A stretch of 64,000 nt of DNA from a gamma proteobacterium HIMB30 (GCA_000227525.2 AGIG01000002.1:62001-126000); one strand, 5' to 3'; numbered from the stretch's first letter, positions 45,302-55,759 are shown. Numbers and translations: made by a program. Notes: a model not told the origin generated them from the sequence alone.

Positions 45302-46294
45302 ATGACAGACTTCCGCGCGTTGCGCCTCCACAAAACCGACACTTCCGCTCCAGACATTGCCATCGAACGATTGACCACAGACGAACTGTCAACTGGCAAT
45401 GTTGTAATAGCCAACGAATTCAGCTCTCTCAATTACAAAGACGCGCTCGCGGTCACAGGCAAGGGTAAAATCATCCGCGACTTTCCGATGATTCCAGGCA
45501 TTGACGCAGCCGGCACCGTACTTGAGTCAAGCGATCCAAATTTCCGAGAAGGCGAACATGTCATTCTCACAGGGCATGGAGTCGGTGAGACACACACCGG
45601 GGGCATGTCGGAACAAGTCAGAGTCCCTGGGTCATACTTGGTCAAAACACCGAAAGCGCTGGACAGTCGTCAAGCGATGCAATTCGGTACAGGTGGACTG
45701 ACTGGAATGCTTTGTGTCCTCGCACTTCTCGATTCAGGCTTGAAACCTGCTGATGGTCCAATCGCCGTCTCTGGTGCTGGGGGCGGCGTTGGTGGCATCG
45801 CAACGACTGTGCTATCGACACTCGGATATGAAGTCCACGCAATCACAGGTCGAGAATCAGAGCACGCGAGATTGAAAGCGCTCGGCGCGGCCGAGATCCT
45901 GAATCGGACAGACTTCGCTCGTGATCCAAAGCCGCTGGAGAGTACTCGTTTTGCTGGGGCGATCGACACAGTTGGCGGCCAAGTGCTTGCGACCCTTATT
46001 CCACAAATCATGTATAACGGCGTGATTGCAGCGACCGGCAACGCCGGTGGATTCCAGTTCTCAACAACAGTGTTCCCGTTTATTTTGAGAAATATCCGCC
46101 TGCAAGGCGTTGATTCTGTTCATGCACCATCTGAAACCAGGGATCGCGCCTGGCAATTACTGTCAGAGAACGTCACCACCGATCAGCTAGAAGCAAGCAC
46201 ACGGACAATCGGCTTAGAGCAGGTACTCGATACAGCCGAGAAGCTGATCAATAATGAAGTCTCTGGACGCATCCTGATTGACGTGCACGCCTAA
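45302..46294 (+). CDS. acuI: Acrylyl-CoA reductase-like quinone oxidoreductase (AcuI/YhdH)
   Basis: This 330-residue medium-chain reductase of the YhdH/YhfP/AcuI group reduces acrylyl-CoA to propionyl-CoA with NADPH. The N-terminal SSLNYKDALAVTGKGKIIRD and the cofactor motif VSGAGGGVGGIATTVL are typical, and no zinc-site cysteines are seen. I start at ATG 45302, where family similarity begins. The gene follows the phasin terminator, so it has its own transcription. A generic quinone reductase role cannot be excluded. Confidence 0.87.
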   Translation: MTDFRALRLHKTDTSAPDIAIERLTTDELSTGNVVIANEFSSLNYKDALAVTGKGKIIRDFPMIPGIDAAGTVLESSDPNFREGEHVILTGHGVGETHTGGMSEQVRVPGSYLVKTPKALDSRQAMQFGTGGLTGMLCVLALLDSGLKPADGPIAVSGAGGGVGGIATTVLSTLGYEVHAITGRESEHARLKALGAAEILNRTDFARDPKPLESTRFAGAIDTVGGQVLATLIPQIMYNGVIAATGNAGGFQFSTTVFPFILRNIRLQGVDSVHAPSETRDRAWQLLSENVTTDQLEASTRTIGLEQVLDTAEKLINNEVSGRILIDVHA

Positions 46295-46309
46295 CATTTC
46301 GATAGCGAA

Positions 46310-46331
46310 GACTCGCGCGACCGCGCGAGTC
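46310..46331. repeat. GC-rich perfect inverted repeat after acuI
   Basis: Arms GACTCGCGCG (46310-46319) and CGCGCGAGTC (46322-46331) flank two bases, 16 bases past the acuI stop. There is no T run on either side, so intrinsic termination is doubtful. It may instead protect the mRNA 3' end. Confidence 0.5.
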
Positions 46332-46396
46332 ATTCAGCAGCAAGACCGTCGGCCAGTCTGTTTACAGAATCTCGATCAAACGAGCTTTTCGCTAGG

Positions 46397-46660
46397 CTAC
46401 GAATATAGTCGTGTTGTCGTTTCAGCCAGCGAAATATCGCGTGCAGTGACACCTTTTGCGTCGTGCGACCACCAGTCAACGCGAACCCGACCCCAACTCA
46501 CCGTAATTTCCGGATGGTGGTCTGCTGCATCCGCCGCCTCGCCAACACGCGAAGCAAACGCCATTGCTTGAGTAAAATCATCAAATTGAAAGGTTCGAGT
46601 CAATACATACACTCCATTCTTGAGTTCCCGACTCCAACCTTGAGGGGCGCGCTCCATCAT
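46397..46660 (-). CDS. phhB: 4a-hydroxytetrahydrobiopterin (pterin-4a-carbinolamine) dehydratase
   Basis: This ~87-residue enzyme dehydrates the pterin carbinolamine formed by aromatic amino-acid hydroxylases. The motif ADAADHHPEITVSWGRVRV carries the catalytic His pair, and WSHDAKGVTARD gives the third His. I start at the double ATG 46655-46660, just after GAGAGG; the in-frame extension to 46744 is not conserved. No phenylalanine hydroxylase gene is nearby in the window. Confidence 0.9.
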   Translation of the reverse strand: MMERAPQGWSRELKNGVYVLTRTFQFDDFTQAMAFASRVGEAADAADHHPEITVSWGRVRVDWWSHDAKGVTARDISLAETTTRLYS

Positions 46661-46756
46661 CACCTCTCTACGCGTTTTTATTGAATTTGCCTCAGCATAC
46701 CATGGCAATCCCTGTCTTGAAACGACAGCCAAGGACCAAGCCAAACAAGCTCACGA

Positions 46757-48271
46757 TCAGCCGAGGTTCTTCGCCAAGATTTTTTGCGCCCATTCCTGAG
46801 GACCCGTCTGATGCACACTCGTTCCTTGTGAATCTACTGCAACTGTTACCGGCATGTCCTCAACAACAAACTCATGAATCGCCTCCATCCCCAGGTCATC
46901 AAAAGCGATGATCCGTGACGACTTGATCGCTTGAGCAACCAAATACGCAGCACCCCCGACAGCCATCAGATAAGCGGCTTGGTGCTTTTTAATTGCTTCG
47001 ATCGCAATTGGACCACGCTCGGCTTTACCAACCATGGCAAACAAGCCGGTTTGCTCGAGCACCTGATCCGTGAACTTATCCATTCGCGTCGATGTTGTCG
47101 GGCCTGCTGGTCCAACAACTTCATCTCGAACAGGATCTACAGGTCCGACATAGTAGATAACTTTACCCTTGAGATTGACGGGTAATTCCTCACCTTGATT
47201 CAGCATATCTACAATTCGTTTATGCGCGGCATCGCGACCGGTTAGCATCACACCATTCAATAATAGGGTTTCACCCGGTTGCCATGATTTGACCTCGTCA
47301 TGCGTCAACGTATCTAAATTCACTCGGCGGGCACTTGGACCGACATCCCAGGTAATTTCCGGCCAATCAGACAATGACGGAGCCTTTTGAAGCGCTGGGC
47401 CTGATCCATCCAGAACGAAATGAGCATGACGTGTCGCTGCGCAATTTGGAATCATCGCGACAGGTTTTGATGCGGCATGCGTCGGGTAGTCTTTCACCTT
47501 AACATCCAATACTGTCGTTAAACCACCAAGTCCCTGAGCACCAATGCCCAGATTATTGACTGCATCAAAAATCTCGAGTCTTAACTCTTCAGCTCGTGTT
47601 TGTGGACCTCGATCTTGCAACTCGTGAATATTGATTGGATCCATTAACGATTCTTTGGCCATCACAGCGGCTTTTTCGGCAGTACCGCCAACACCGATAC
47701 CGAGCATCCCTGGAGGGCACCAGCCTGCACCCATTGTGGGTACCGTTTTAACGACCCAATCCACAATGGAGTCTGACGGATTTAACATCACCATCTTCGA
47801 TTTGTTCTCAGAACCACCGCCTTTGGCTGCAACTTGAACATCGACGGTATCACCCTCGACAATTTCATAGTGAATGACAGCTGGCGTATTATCCTTTGAG
47901 TTCTTCCGAGCACCATCTGGATCTTCGAGAATTGAAGCCCGTAGAACATTATCAGGGTGGGTATATGCGCGACGCACACCCTCATTGATCATGTCAGAAA
48001 CCGACATGGTGGAGCCTTCCCAAGACACCTCCATTCCGATTTTAACGAACACCGTCACGATCCCAGTATCCTGGCAAAGCGGGCGCCGGCCAGTCGCGGA
48101 CATCCTCGAATTGATCAAGATTTGCGCCAGCGCATCTTTCGCGGCCGGTGACTCCTCACGCTCATAGGCTTGATTCACCGCCTGAATAAAATCCACGGGG
48201 TGATAATAGGAGATAAACTGGAGTGCATCTGCGACACTCTCGATCAAATCATCCTGACGAATCACTGTCAT
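46757..48271 (-). CDS. Fumarate hydratase, class I (iron-sulfur)
   Basis: This 504-residue enzyme hydrates fumarate to malate in the citric acid cycle. It is the FumA/FumB-type single-chain form with an oxygen-sensitive 4Fe-4S cluster. Candidate ligand cysteines lie in PLCQDTGIV and PNCAATRHAHF, and the C-terminal beta domain has GPAGPTTSTRMDKF. Length is slightly below E. coli FumA (548). It is transcribed toward phhB, 96 bases away. Confidence 0.93.
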   Translation of the reverse strand: MTVIRQDDLIESVADALQFISYYHPVDFIQAVNQAYEREESPAAKDALAQILINSRMSATGRRPLCQDTGIVTVFVKIGMEVSWEGSTMSVSDMINEGVRRAYTHPDNVLRASILEDPDGARKNSKDNTPAVIHYEIVEGDTVDVQVAAKGGGSENKSKMVMLNPSDSIVDWVVKTVPTMGAGWCPPGMLGIGVGGTAEKAAVMAKESLMDPINIHELQDRGPQTRAEELRLEIFDAVNNLGIGAQGLGGLTTVLDVKVKDYPTHAASKPVAMIPNCAATRHAHFVLDGSGPALQKAPSLSDWPEITWDVGPSARRVNLDTLTHDEVKSWQPGETLLLNGVMLTGRDAAHKRIVDMLNQGEELPVNLKGKVIYYVGPVDPVRDEVVGPAGPTTSTRMDKFTDQVLEQTGLFAMVGKAERGPIAIEAIKKHQAAYLMAVGGAAYLVAQAIKSSRIIAFDDLGMEAIHEFVVEDMPVTVAVDSQGTSVHQTGPQEWAQKILAKNLG

Positions 48272-48380
48272 CGCATCATCCTCTGCTGTTGAGATGGGGC
48301 CGAAGCCTACCAGAAGTACCTCAAAAACGTATGCCCATTAAGGCGTAAGTCGATCTGGTTCATGCAAAATATGCACTTCA

Positions 48381-48410
48381 TTCAGACTCAAGCGCTGTTT
48401 CTGGTACACT
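48381..48410 (+). promoter_or_regulatory. Candidate fabA promoter
   Basis: An extended -10 element TGGTACACT (48402-48410) lies 18 bases after a weak -35 TTCAGA (48381-48386). It sits about 40 bases ahead of the fabA start. A 5-base inverted repeat (CTGGT/ACCAG) spans the -10. No clear FabR or FadR site is recognised. Confidence 0.4.
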
Positions 48411-48451
48411 CGCGGTTTGAACCAGTACTGCCCCCGAGGCTACGAGGATTA

Positions 48452-48961
48452 ATGCAAAACCAGTACAACCGAGATGAACTACTTGCCTGCGCCCACGGTG
48501 AATTATTTGGCGAGGGCAACGCGAAGCTTCCAGCGCCTAATATGCTCATGATGGATCGCATCCTGACAATCACCGAAGACGGCGGACAATTCGGCAAAGG
48601 ACATATGCTCGCTGAACTCGATATCGATCCGAGCCTTTGGTTTTTCGGTTGCCATTTCCCAGGTGACCCGGTGATGCCAGGATGTCTCGGTCTTGATGCG
48701 ATGTGGCAACTGGTTGGATTTTTCTTAGGATGGAGTGGACATCCTGGGAAAGGACGCGCACTTGGTGTCGGCGAAGTGAAATTTACCGGACAGATTTTGC
48801 CCACCTCCACCAAAGTGACATATGAAATCGACATGAAACGTGTCATTGCCCGATCATTAGTGATGGGACTAGGGGATGGGGTCGTCCGAGTCGATGGTCG
48901 AGCGATCTATCATGCCACTGACCTGAAGGTTGGTTTATTTACGTCGACCGACGGGTTTTAA
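48452..48961 (+). CDS. fabA: 3-hydroxydecanoyl-ACP dehydratase/isomerase
   Basis: This 169-residue enzyme introduces the cis double bond at the C10 stage of fatty-acid synthesis. The catalytic His is in [20 protein letters not shown], and the Asp in the same helix (LGLDAMW). I start at ATG 48452, with GAGGA upstream; the frame continues open further back without similarity. It precedes fabB by 28 bases, the standard unsaturated fatty-acid pair. Confidence 0.97.
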   Translation: MQNQYNRDELLACAHGELFGEGNAKLPAPNMLMMDRILTITEDGGQFGKGHMLAELDIDPSLWFFGCHFPGDPVMPGCLGLDAMWQLVGFFLGWSGHPGKGRALGVGEVKFTGQILPTSTKVTYEIDMKRVIARSLVMGLGDGVVRVDGRAIYHATDLKVGLFTSTDGF

Positions 48962-48989
48962 TCAAACGCACGACAAGAAAGGAGTCGGT

Positions 48990-50201
48990 ATGCGTAGAGT
49001 AGTGATCACCGGTCTGGGCATTACATCTTGCTTGGGTCTCAATGCAGCATCAGTCACTGACAGCCTAAGGCAGGGTCGCTCGGGCATCTCATCAAATCCG
49101 ACGTACGCCGAACTGGGTATGCGCAGTCAGGTTTCAGGATCGATTGATCTTGATCTCTCCGAACACATCGATCGTAAGTTGCTCCGCTTTATGGGTAACG
49201 CCGCTGCATATGCCTATCTGTCATTACAACAAGCAATTAATGATGCCGGTCTCGAAGCATCCGATGTGAGCAATCCGAGAACTGGTCTGGTGATGGGTTC
49301 AGGTGGTGCATCATCACAGAGCCAAGTCGAAGCAGCAGATATCCTGAGAGAGCGTGGCGTAAAACGCGTTGGTCCTTATCGGGTCACGCAAACGATGGGC
49401 TCGACAGTCTCAGCGAATCTCGCGACAGCATTCCAAATCAAAGGGATTAACTACTCGATGTCATCTGCATGCTCGACGAGCTTGCATTGCATGGGTAATG
49501 CCATGGAGCAAATCCAGCTTGGAAAACAAGATATTGTTTTCGCAGGGGGTGGTGAGGAAGAACATTGGACCCTGTCATGTCTATTCGACGCGATGGGTGC
49601 TCTTTCCTCGAAATATAACGAGACCCCTGACAAAGCATCTCGTGCATATGATGCAAATCGCGATGGCTTTGTCATCGCCGGAGGTGGTGGTGCACTCGTC
49701 CTCGAAGAATATGAACATGCGAAAGCACGGGGCGCTAAAATTTATGCTGAAATCGTGGGCTATGGCGCAACAAGTGACGGCGCTGACATGGTCGCTCCGT
49801 CAGGGGAAGGCGCAGTTCGCTGCATGCAACTCGCAACTGAAGGAGTTGAAGGCCCTATCGACTACATCAATGCTCACGGCACATCCACACCTGCTGGCGA
49901 TATCGTTGAGCTCAACGCGATCAAAACTGTGTTTGGTCAAAATGCGCCAATCATTGGCTCAACCAAATCACTATCCGGTCACTCACTGGGGGCGGCTGGA
50001 GTTCAAGAAGCGATCTATTCAATATTGATGATGCAACATGATTTTATTGCCGCATCAGCTAATATTGAAACGCTTGACCCGGGCGCTGATGGAATGCCGA
50101 TTGCGCTTCAACGAATCGATCAACCGATCAATACCATCTTGTCGAATTCATTTGGATTTGGCGGAACGAATGCGTGCATGACGTTCCAGAAAGTCAGCTG
50201 A
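48990..50201 (+). CDS. fabB: 3-oxoacyl-ACP synthase I
   Basis: This 403-residue condensing enzyme elongates the unsaturated intermediate made by FabA. The active-site Cys lies in [12 protein letters not shown]. The two His are in [11 protein letters not shown] and [10 protein letters not shown]. The start ATG at 48990 has AAAGGAG upstream and begins [11 protein letters not shown]. It overlaps the next gene's start as TGATG. Confidence 0.97.
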   Translation: MRRVVITGLGITSCLGLNAASVTDSLRQGRSGISSNPTYAELGMRSQVSGSIDLDLSEHIDRKLLRFMGNAAAYAYLSLQQAINDAGLEASDVSNPRTGLVMGSGGASSQSQVEAADILRERGVKRVGPYRVTQTMGSTVSANLATAFQIKGINYSMSSACSTSLHCMGNAMEQIQLGKQDIVFAGGGEEEHWTLSCLFDAMGALSSKYNETPDKASRAYDANRDGFVIAGGGGALVLEEYEHAKARGAKIYAEIVGYGATSDGADMVAPSGEGAVRCMQLATEGVEGPIDYINAHGTSTPAGDIVELNAIKTVFGQNAPIIGSTKSLSGHSLGAAGVQEAIYSILMMQHDFIAASANIETLDPGADGMPIALQRIDQPINTILSNSFGFGGTNACMTFQKVS

Positions 50202-50806
50202 TGAAGCTCTATTCATCAGCGCCCTCTCCGTTTGGTCGAAAAGTAAAAATCACAGCCCATCTGACAGGGCTGTTTGATCAGATTGATGTGGTGAATATCG
50301 ACGGAAACGATCCTCAAAGTGCAGCGCTGAATCCAAATCCACTGAACAAAATACCGGCGCTCGAACTCGATTCCGGACAGCTTATTGTTGATTCCAAAGT
50401 GATCTGCGAATACTTGATCAAACAATCAGGACGACTTGAGCTCTTACCGGAACACCTGCGTGTTGATTTATTAAGCCGAGCAGCATTGGCTGATGGAATC
50501 ACTGAAGCGGCGCTTTTGATGGTTTACGAGCGTCGGTTTCGAGAAGAATCACAAATCAATACAGACTGGCTAACACGCCAAAATCAAAAAGTACTTGGTG
50601 GTCTCCAGTGGTTTACAGACAACCTCACCGAAATCGTTGCCACACCGACGATTGATCAAGTGGGCTTGGCTGTTACCCTTGGCTATCTCGATTTTCGTTT
50701 CTCTGGTGAATGGCGAACTCGATTTACCGATCTTGCCCTGTGGTTGACCCAGTTCCAGCAGATGGTTCCTGGATATCAACTGACTGATCCTCAAGCGCAT
50801 GCTTAG
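50201..50806 (+). CDS. Glutathione S-transferase family protein
   Basis: This 201-residue protein has an N-terminal thioredoxin-like domain ([20 protein letters not shown], with Ser and the later cis-Pro in NKIPALEL and the ESxxIxxY-like DSKVICEYLI) and a helical C-terminal domain. The start ATG overlaps the fabB stop. The substrate is unknown and the link with fatty-acid genes may be only positional. Its 3' end overlaps a small convergent open frame by 83 bases. Confidence 0.88.
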   Translation: MKLYSSAPSPFGRKVKITAHLTGLFDQIDVVNIDGNDPQSAALNPNPLNKIPALELDSGQLIVDSKVICEYLIKQSGRLELLPEHLRVDLLSRAALADGITEAALLMVYERRFREESQINTDWLTRQNQKVLGGLQWFTDNLTEIVATPTIDQVGLAVTLGYLDFRFSGEWRTRFTDLALWLTQFQQMVPGYQLTDPQAHA

Positions 50807-50915
50807 CTTGTAACATCTTTTCGCGTAAGCTCTGTTGGCGTCGCAAAACGGTTTTTCGCTTTTTCAGCCGCAACATCCGCTGACGGACCACAGAACCTGA
50901 ATCAAACCGCCGCAT
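50724..50915 (-). CDS. Possible small basic protein (unrecognised)
   Basis: This 63-residue frame starts at ATG 50913-50915, with AAGGAG spaced seven bases upstream. It overlaps the end of the RmlD-like gene by 14 bases, as in a translationally coupled gene. The first half is very basic and leucine/glutamine-rich (RMLRLKKRKTVLRRQQSL), suggesting a helix or RNA/DNA contact; the tail is polar. Its end overlaps the convergent GST gene by 83 bases. No family is recognised, and chance coding cannot be excluded. Confidence 0.4.
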   Translation of the reverse strand: MRRFDSGSVVRQRMLRLKKRKTVLRRQQSLREKMLQAKHALEDQSVDIQEPSAGTGSTTGQDR

Positions 50916-51858
50916 ATTTCGCTCCTTCTCTTGCATAGTGGCGTTCAACTGTTTCCGCCAACTCTTGCCTCCATGGCCTGGATTTGATGCCGAAGGTATA
51001 CAGAAGCTTACGTGTCGACAATACCAATCGGCGAGGCCGCTCTGCACGGCCATTAATCGACTGACCCGATATTCCAACGATCTCCTCGACAGCCAAGTCT
51101 TCAAATTGACGCGCTTGTGCAATGATACATTCGCCGAGTTCCATCCAAGATGCATCACCCTGGCATCCGACATGAAAGACACCGTAAGCACCCGCATGCA
51201 ATTGATCAATCACAGCACTAATCACTCGGCCAATATCATAAATGGACGTCGGGCAACCTCGCTCATCCTGAATCATTGGTAACTCTGACTCAATCCGTGC
51301 GCGATCCAAAAGATTGGTCACAAAACTATTGCCGCTGGGAGCGAAGAGATGAGACACACGCAAAATGATGTGCTGGTCCAACAAATTCTCAATATCACGC
51401 TCTGCCTCGAGACGAGTTTGCCCGAAAAGATTTAGTGGATTGGGGGCATCATCTTCGAAATAGGCAATATCTTTTTGGCCATCGAAAATGTAGTCGGTCG
51501 ACAATTGGATCAGCGTTGCATCAAACTCACGACAAGCGATTGCGAGGCTAACGGGTAAATCATGGTTGATTTGTCGGCATTCTGTCGGATCACTTTCCGC
51601 GCGATCGACACCTGACTCGACCATGCAATTCACAACGAAATCAGGTCGACGCATTCGAATCGCTTCAAAAATCTCTCGGTCATCAGCCAAGTTCGTTGAG
51701 GTCGGCAGACTAATTCGTTGCTGTCCGCCGCTTGCATCTGTCTCTAAGAATGCTGCGGCGAGACTGGTATCCTCACCAACGACTAAAACACGAGCTCGAG
51801 GAAAACGATGATCGGACTCATCGTAGAAGCTCGCGACCTTAGAACGGGATTTCGTCAT
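50902..51858 (-). CDS. RmlD-like sugar-nucleotide reductase paralogue, probably non-catalytic
   Basis: This 318-residue protein has the RmlD substrate-binding/Rossmann layout, with [20 protein letters not shown] and [11 protein letters not shown] as clear family segments. The catalytic YxxxK motif reads FGQTR (residues 145-149), so Tyr is Phe and Lys is Arg. The cofactor glycine motif is degenerate too ([10 protein letters not shown] from residue 28). It may be a regulatory or structural relative of dTDP-4-dehydrorhamnose reductase. No other dTDP-rhamnose gene is nearby. Its start lies inside the 3' end of ssb, overlapping by 20 bases. Confidence 0.75.
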   Translation of the reverse strand: MTKSRSKVASFYDESDHRFPRARVLVVGEDTSLAAAFLETDASGGQQRISLPTSTNLADDREIFEAIRMRRPDFVVNCMVESGVDRAESDPTECRQINHDLPVSLAIACREFDATLIQLSTDYIFDGQKDIAYFEDDAPNPLNLFGQTRLEAERDIENLLDQHIILRVSHLFAPSGNSFVTNLLDRARIESELPMIQDERGCPTSIYDIGRVISAVIDQLHAGAYGVFHVGCQGDASWMELGECIIAQARQFEDLAVEEIVGISGQSINGRAERPRRLVLSTRKLLYTFGIKSRPWRQELAETVERHYAREGAKYAAV

Positions 51859-52309
51859 CGATATTTGGATCAGGCATTGGCTGACTCACAGGTTGCGGAG
51901 CCGCCTGTTGCTGAGGAGCTGGAGCACTTTGAGGGCGCGACTGCATCGGAGCCTGCGTGCCCATGTCACTGTCACCTCGACCGTCTAGCATCATCATCTC
52001 ACGACCAACAATTTCTGTTGCATACCGCTTTTGACCATCCTGCTCCCACGAACGAGTTCGCAGACTGCCCTCAATATAAATGCGTGATCCTTTACGCAGA
52101 TACTGCCCACAAATCTCAGCCAAGCGATCAAAACAAACCACTCGATGCCACTCGGTACGTTCCTGCATTTCACCACTATTACGATCGCGCCAAGAGTCAG
52201 TCGTTGCGATGCTCAAGTTCGCAACCTGGCTGCCTGACGGCAGTGCTTTCATTTCCGGATCGTTACCGAGATTTCCAATCAATGTGACTTTGTTGACCGA
52301 ACGCGCCAT
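51839..52309 (-). CDS. ssb: Single-stranded DNA-binding protein
   Basis: This 156-residue tetrameric protein coats single-stranded DNA in replication and repair. The OB-fold occupies about 1-110 ([30 protein letters not shown]). A Gln/Pro-rich linker follows, and the protein-interaction tip ends DDEIPF. It is divergent from uvrA, as in E. coli. It overlaps the RmlD-like gene by 20 bases. Confidence 0.97.
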   Translation of the reverse strand: MARSVNKVTLIGNLGNDPEMKALPSGSQVANLSIATTDSWRDRNSGEMQERTEWHRVVCFDRLAEICGQYLRKGSRIYIEGSLRTRSWEQDGQKRYATEIVGREMMMLDGRGDSDMGTQAPMQSRPQSAPAPQQQAAPQPVSQPMPDPNIDDEIPF

Positions 52310-52486
52310 GAATTCTTCCTATGTGAAAAGTACCATTACCAGATCGTAATGTAGCATGGACACCCATCTGTCAGCGACCACCGCACCTCTCTGTGCGAGT
52401 GTTCCGGTTTTTCGCATTGAATCGATACATTAAAACCCTATCAAAAGGTACACTGGTTCTTTTGTCACAAATAAAGACGGACCGCT
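52310..52486. other. ssb/uvrA divergent intergenic region
   Basis: This 177-base region must hold the promoters for ssb and uvrA. I looked for a LexA box of the CTGT-N8-ACAG type, which controls uvrA in E. coli, and did not see one. CTGT occurs twice (in 52361-52420) without a matching half. No small gene is supported here. Confidence 0.5.
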
Positions 52487-55321
52487 GTGGACTCGATACA
52501 AATTCGTGGGGCGCGAACCCACAACTTAAAGAATATTCATCTGGATCTCCCGCGCGATCAACTGATTGTCATCACCGGTCTGTCTGGTTCAGGTAAGTCT
52601 TCACTTGCCTTTGATACACTCTACGCTGAGGGCCAACGGCGCTATGTTGAATCGCTGTCTGCATATGCTAGACAGTTCTTATCAATGATGGAAAAGCCCG
52701 ACGTTGACCATATCGAAGGCCTTTCTCCAGCGATTTCAATTGAACAGAAATCAACGAGTCATAATCCCCGCTCGACAGTTGGAACGATCACGGAAATCTA
52801 TGATTATCTTAGACTGCTCTACGCGAGAGCTGGTGAACCTCGATGTCCAGATCATGATTTAAGTCTTGAGGCACAAACGGTCAGCCAAATGGTTGATCAG
52901 GTACTCGCTCTCCCCGAAGGTTCAAAAATCTTAGTGCTTGCACCGATGATTAGTGACCGTAAAGGAGAGCATCTTCACATTTTTCAAGAGCTCAAATCTC
53001 AAGGATTTATTCGCGTTCGGGTAGACGGGCTAGTCGTCGATTTAGATGAAGCGCCAGCACTCGATAAAAAGAAAAAACACTCGATCGACGCTGTGGTTGA
53101 CCGGTTAAAGGTAGACGAATCACAACGCCTTCGTTTAGCCGAATCCATCGAAACAGGTCTGACCTTGTCCGACGGTCAAATAATCATCCAGTCAATGGAC
53201 GACGCTTTCGAGCCTTTGATGTTTTCATCGAAGTTTGCCTGCTCAGTCTGTGGATACTCGATACCTGAACTAGAACCACGAATCTTTTCATTCAATAGTC
53301 CATTCGGAGCCTGTCAGACCTGCGACGGTTTGGGTGTGCACCAATATTTTGATCCTGATCGATTAATTGTCGACCCTGAACTTTCCTTGTCGTCGGGCGC
53401 AATCAAGGGATGGGATCGGCGCAGCATGTACTACTATCACTTGCTCAAGTGCATCGCGCGACACTACGGATTCAGCGTCGACACCGAATGGCAAGATTTA
53501 TCTGAATATCACCAACACAAAGTCCTTTACGGCTCGGATTCTGAGTCGATCGATTTCAGCTACGTATCGGACCGTGGTCGTGAAGTGACCAAGAATCATC
53601 CATTTGAGGGTGTGATTCGTAATCTCGAGCGTCGTTACAAAGAAACAGACAGCCAATCGCAACGCGACGAGCTCGCAAAACTCATGACACACGCTCCTTG
53701 CCCTGATTGTGGAGGCTCTCGCCTCAATATTGCGGCGCGTAATGTGTTTATTGATGAGACTCGACTACCAGAACTCGTCAAACTACCCATCGGTGAGTGC
53801 TATACATTTTTTGATTCCCTGAACCTTCCGGGAAGACGTCAAGAAATTGCGGATAAGATTCTGAAAGAGATACAGGCTCGCCTTGGCTTTTTGGTCAATG
53901 TCGGGCTCGATTATTTATCGCTGGATCGAAGCGCTGAGACACTATCCGGAGGAGAAGCCCAACGTATTCGGCTAGCCAGTCAAATTGGTGCTGGACTCGT
54001 TGGCGTCATGTATATCCTAGACGAGCCATCGATTGGACTTCATCAGCGAGACAATGAGCGTCTGCTGAACACACTGTTTCACTTAAGAGATCTGGGTAAC
54101 ACGGTCATTGTGGTTGAACACGATGAAGACGCAATGAGAAGCGCTGACTACCTTGTTGATATTGGTCCTGGCGCCGGGGTCCATGGTGGAGAGATCGTTG
54201 CTGCTGGAACACCTCAAGAGGTAATCAAGAATCAGCAGTCGGTGACAGGGCAATACCTGTCTGGCCGCAAGGAAATTGCGATACCCGTCAAGCGTCATAC
54301 GAAAGGTATTCATCATCTGACGATTGAAGGATGTACCGGAAATAACCTACAGCGTGTCACATTAAATCTTCCCTTAGGCCTATTAACCTGCGTCACAGGA
54401 GTCTCTGGCTCTGGAAAATCGACATTAATCAATCGCACCCTTTACCCGCACACCGCAAAGGTATTGAACAAAGCCAATACGCTGAAATCGGCCCCGTTTG
54501 AACATTGCCATGGGATTCATGAACTCGACAAAGTCGTCGATATCGATCAAAGCCCAATTGGACGAACACCACGCTCTAACCCAGCAACTTATACCGGGCT
54601 GTTTACGCCAATTCGTGAAATCTTTGCCGAAACTCAAGAGGCACGCTCTCGGGGTTACAGCCCGGGCCGTTTCTCTTTTAACGTCAAGGGCGGTCGCTGT
54701 GAAACTTGCCAGGGTGATGGGCTGATAAAAGTCGAGATGCACTTTCTCCCAGATATTTATGTCCCATGTGATACCTGTAAAGGTCTCCGGTATAACCGGG
54801 AGACTCTTGATATTCTCTATAAGGGCAAATCAATTCACGACATTCTCGAAATGACAGTTGAAGATGCTCGGGAGTTCTTTGATGCCATTCCAACGCTCGC
54901 TCGCAAATTACAAACGCTAGTTGATGTTGGACTGTCATACCTGAAACTCGGACAGTCCGCGACCACATTGTCAGGTGGCGAAGCACAGCGCGTTAAACTC
55001 GCTCGCGAACTGTCAAAGCGAGATACCGGTCGGACACTGTATATCCTGGATGAGCCGACCACGGGACTTCATTTCGAAGACATCAAGCAACTACTCGCTG
55101 TCCTGCACCGACTTCGTGATCATGGCAACACGGTTGTCGTAATTGAACACAACCTTGACGTCATCAAAACCGCAGACTGGATTATCGATTTAGGTCCTGA
55201 AGGTGGCTCCGGAGGTGGGCATATTATTGCTGAAGGGACCCCTGAGGAAGTGGCTCAATCACCCAGCTCGCACACGGGGCGATTCCTCAAACCTCTCTTG
55301 GAACGAAAAAAGAGCGCCTAA
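52487..55321 (+). CDS. uvrA: Excinuclease ABC subunit A
   Basis: This 944-residue damage-recognition ATPase of nucleotide excision repair starts at GTG ([20 protein letters not shown]). It has two ABC modules: Walker [13 protein letters not shown] and [10 protein letters not shown], and two signatures in [14 protein letters not shown] and [14 protein letters not shown]. Zinc-finger cysteines appear in CSVCGYS and CQTCDG, and again in CETCQGDG and CDTCKG. Length matches E. coli UvrA (940). A hairpin covers its stop codon. Confidence 0.97.
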   Translation: MDSIQIRGARTHNLKNIHLDLPRDQLIVITGLSGSGKSSLAFDTLYAEGQRRYVESLSAYARQFLSMMEKPDVDHIEGLSPAISIEQKSTSHNPRSTVGTITEIYDYLRLLYARAGEPRCPDHDLSLEAQTVSQMVDQVLALPEGSKILVLAPMISDRKGEHLHIFQELKSQGFIRVRVDGLVVDLDEAPALDKKKKHSIDAVVDRLKVDESQRLRLAESIETGLTLSDGQIIIQSMDDAFEPLMFSSKFACSVCGYSIPELEPRIFSFNSPFGACQTCDGLGVHQYFDPDRLIVDPELSLSSGAIKGWDRRSMYYYHLLKCIARHYGFSVDTEWQDLSEYHQHKVLYGSDSESIDFSYVSDRGREVTKNHPFEGVIRNLERRYKETDSQSQRDELAKLMTHAPCPDCGGSRLNIAARNVFIDETRLPELVKLPIGECYTFFDSLNLPGRRQEIADKILKEIQARLGFLVNVGLDYLSLDRSAETLSGGEAQRIRLASQIGAGLVGVMYILDEPSIGLHQRDNERLLNTLFHLRDLGNTVIVVEHDEDAMRSADYLVDIGPGAGVHGGEIVAAGTPQEVIKNQQSVTGQYLSGRKEIAIPVKRHTKGIHHLTIEGCTGNNLQRVTLNLPLGLLTCVTGVSGSGKSTLINRTLYPHTAKVLNKANTLKSAPFEHCHGIHELDKVVDIDQSPIGRTPRSNPATYTGLFTPIREIFAETQEARSRGYSPGRFSFNVKGGRCETCQGDGLIKVEMHFLPDIYVPCDTCKGLRYNRETLDILYKGKSIHDILEMTVEDAREFFDAIPTLARKLQTLVDVGLSYLKLGQSATTLSGGEAQRVKLARELSKRDTGRTLYILDEPTTGLHFEDIKQLLAVLHRLRDHGNTVVVIEHNLDVIKTADWIIDLGPEGGSGGGHIIAEGTPEEVAQSPSSHTGRFLKPLLERKKSA

Positions 55322-55330
55322 GCGCTCTTT
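55309..55330. terminator. Bidirectional terminator between uvrA and rplQ
   Basis: Arms AAAGAGCGC (55309-55317) and GCGCTCTTT (55322-55330) flank a CTAA loop that includes the uvrA stop. On the plus strand the stem runs into TTTC. On the minus strand it runs into TTTTTTCG, so it should end the rplQ transcript well and the uvrA transcript moderately. Confidence 0.85.
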
Positions 55331-55378
55331 CTATCGATTGAAACGCGCAGCGACTAACGCTGGCCTTCAAGTCTGGGG

Positions 55379-55759
55379 TCACTCTGCGTCAGCAGCGATC
55401 TCAGGACGGTCGACAAGCTCGACAATCGCCATTGGGGCAGCATCACCAGCGCGGAATCCACACTTCAAAATACGCATGTATCCACCAGGACGTTCCTGAT
55501 AACGAGGACCGAGCTCCGCGAACAATTTACCAACAGCTGAATCGTTACGTAACCGGCTGAATGCTAGACGACGGTTCGCTACTGAGTCGTTCTTCGCCAG
55601 TGTAATCAATGGCTCTGCAACACGACGGAGTTCCTTCGCTTTTGGCAATGTCGTCTTGATGACCTCATGCTCAATCAACGAAGCTGTCATGTTCGAAAAC
55701 ATTGCCTTCCGATGGCTACTTGTACGATTCAGTTTTCTTCCGCTTTTCAAATGACGCAT
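55379..55759 (-). CDS. rplQ: 50S ribosomal protein L17
   Basis: This 126-residue 50S protein lies near the exit tunnel. The N-terminal [20 protein letters not shown] is typical. It is the last gene of the alpha operon, 50 bases after rpoA, and is followed by a bidirectional terminator. The short acidic C-terminal tail (EIAADAE) is ordinary. Confidence 0.98.
   Translation of the reverse strand: MRHLKSGRKLNRTSSHRKAMFSNMTASLIEHEVIKTTLPKAKELRRVAEPLITLAKNDSVANRRLAFSRLRNDSAVGKLFAELGPRYQERPGGYMRILKCGFRAGDAAPMAIVELVDRPEIAADAE

Noticed and set aside
46310-46331. GC-rich inverted repeat as acuI terminator
   Set aside because: There is no T run on either strand; kept only as a repeat.
49369-50028. 219-codon frame inside fabB
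   Set aside because: It is a shadow of fabB in another frame, with an unnatural composition and no ribosome-binding site.
50916-51209. Long minus-strand extension of the 63-codon frame, through the RmlD-like gene
   Set aside because: It lies wholly in another frame of a conserved gene; only the part after the AAGGAG site is plausible.
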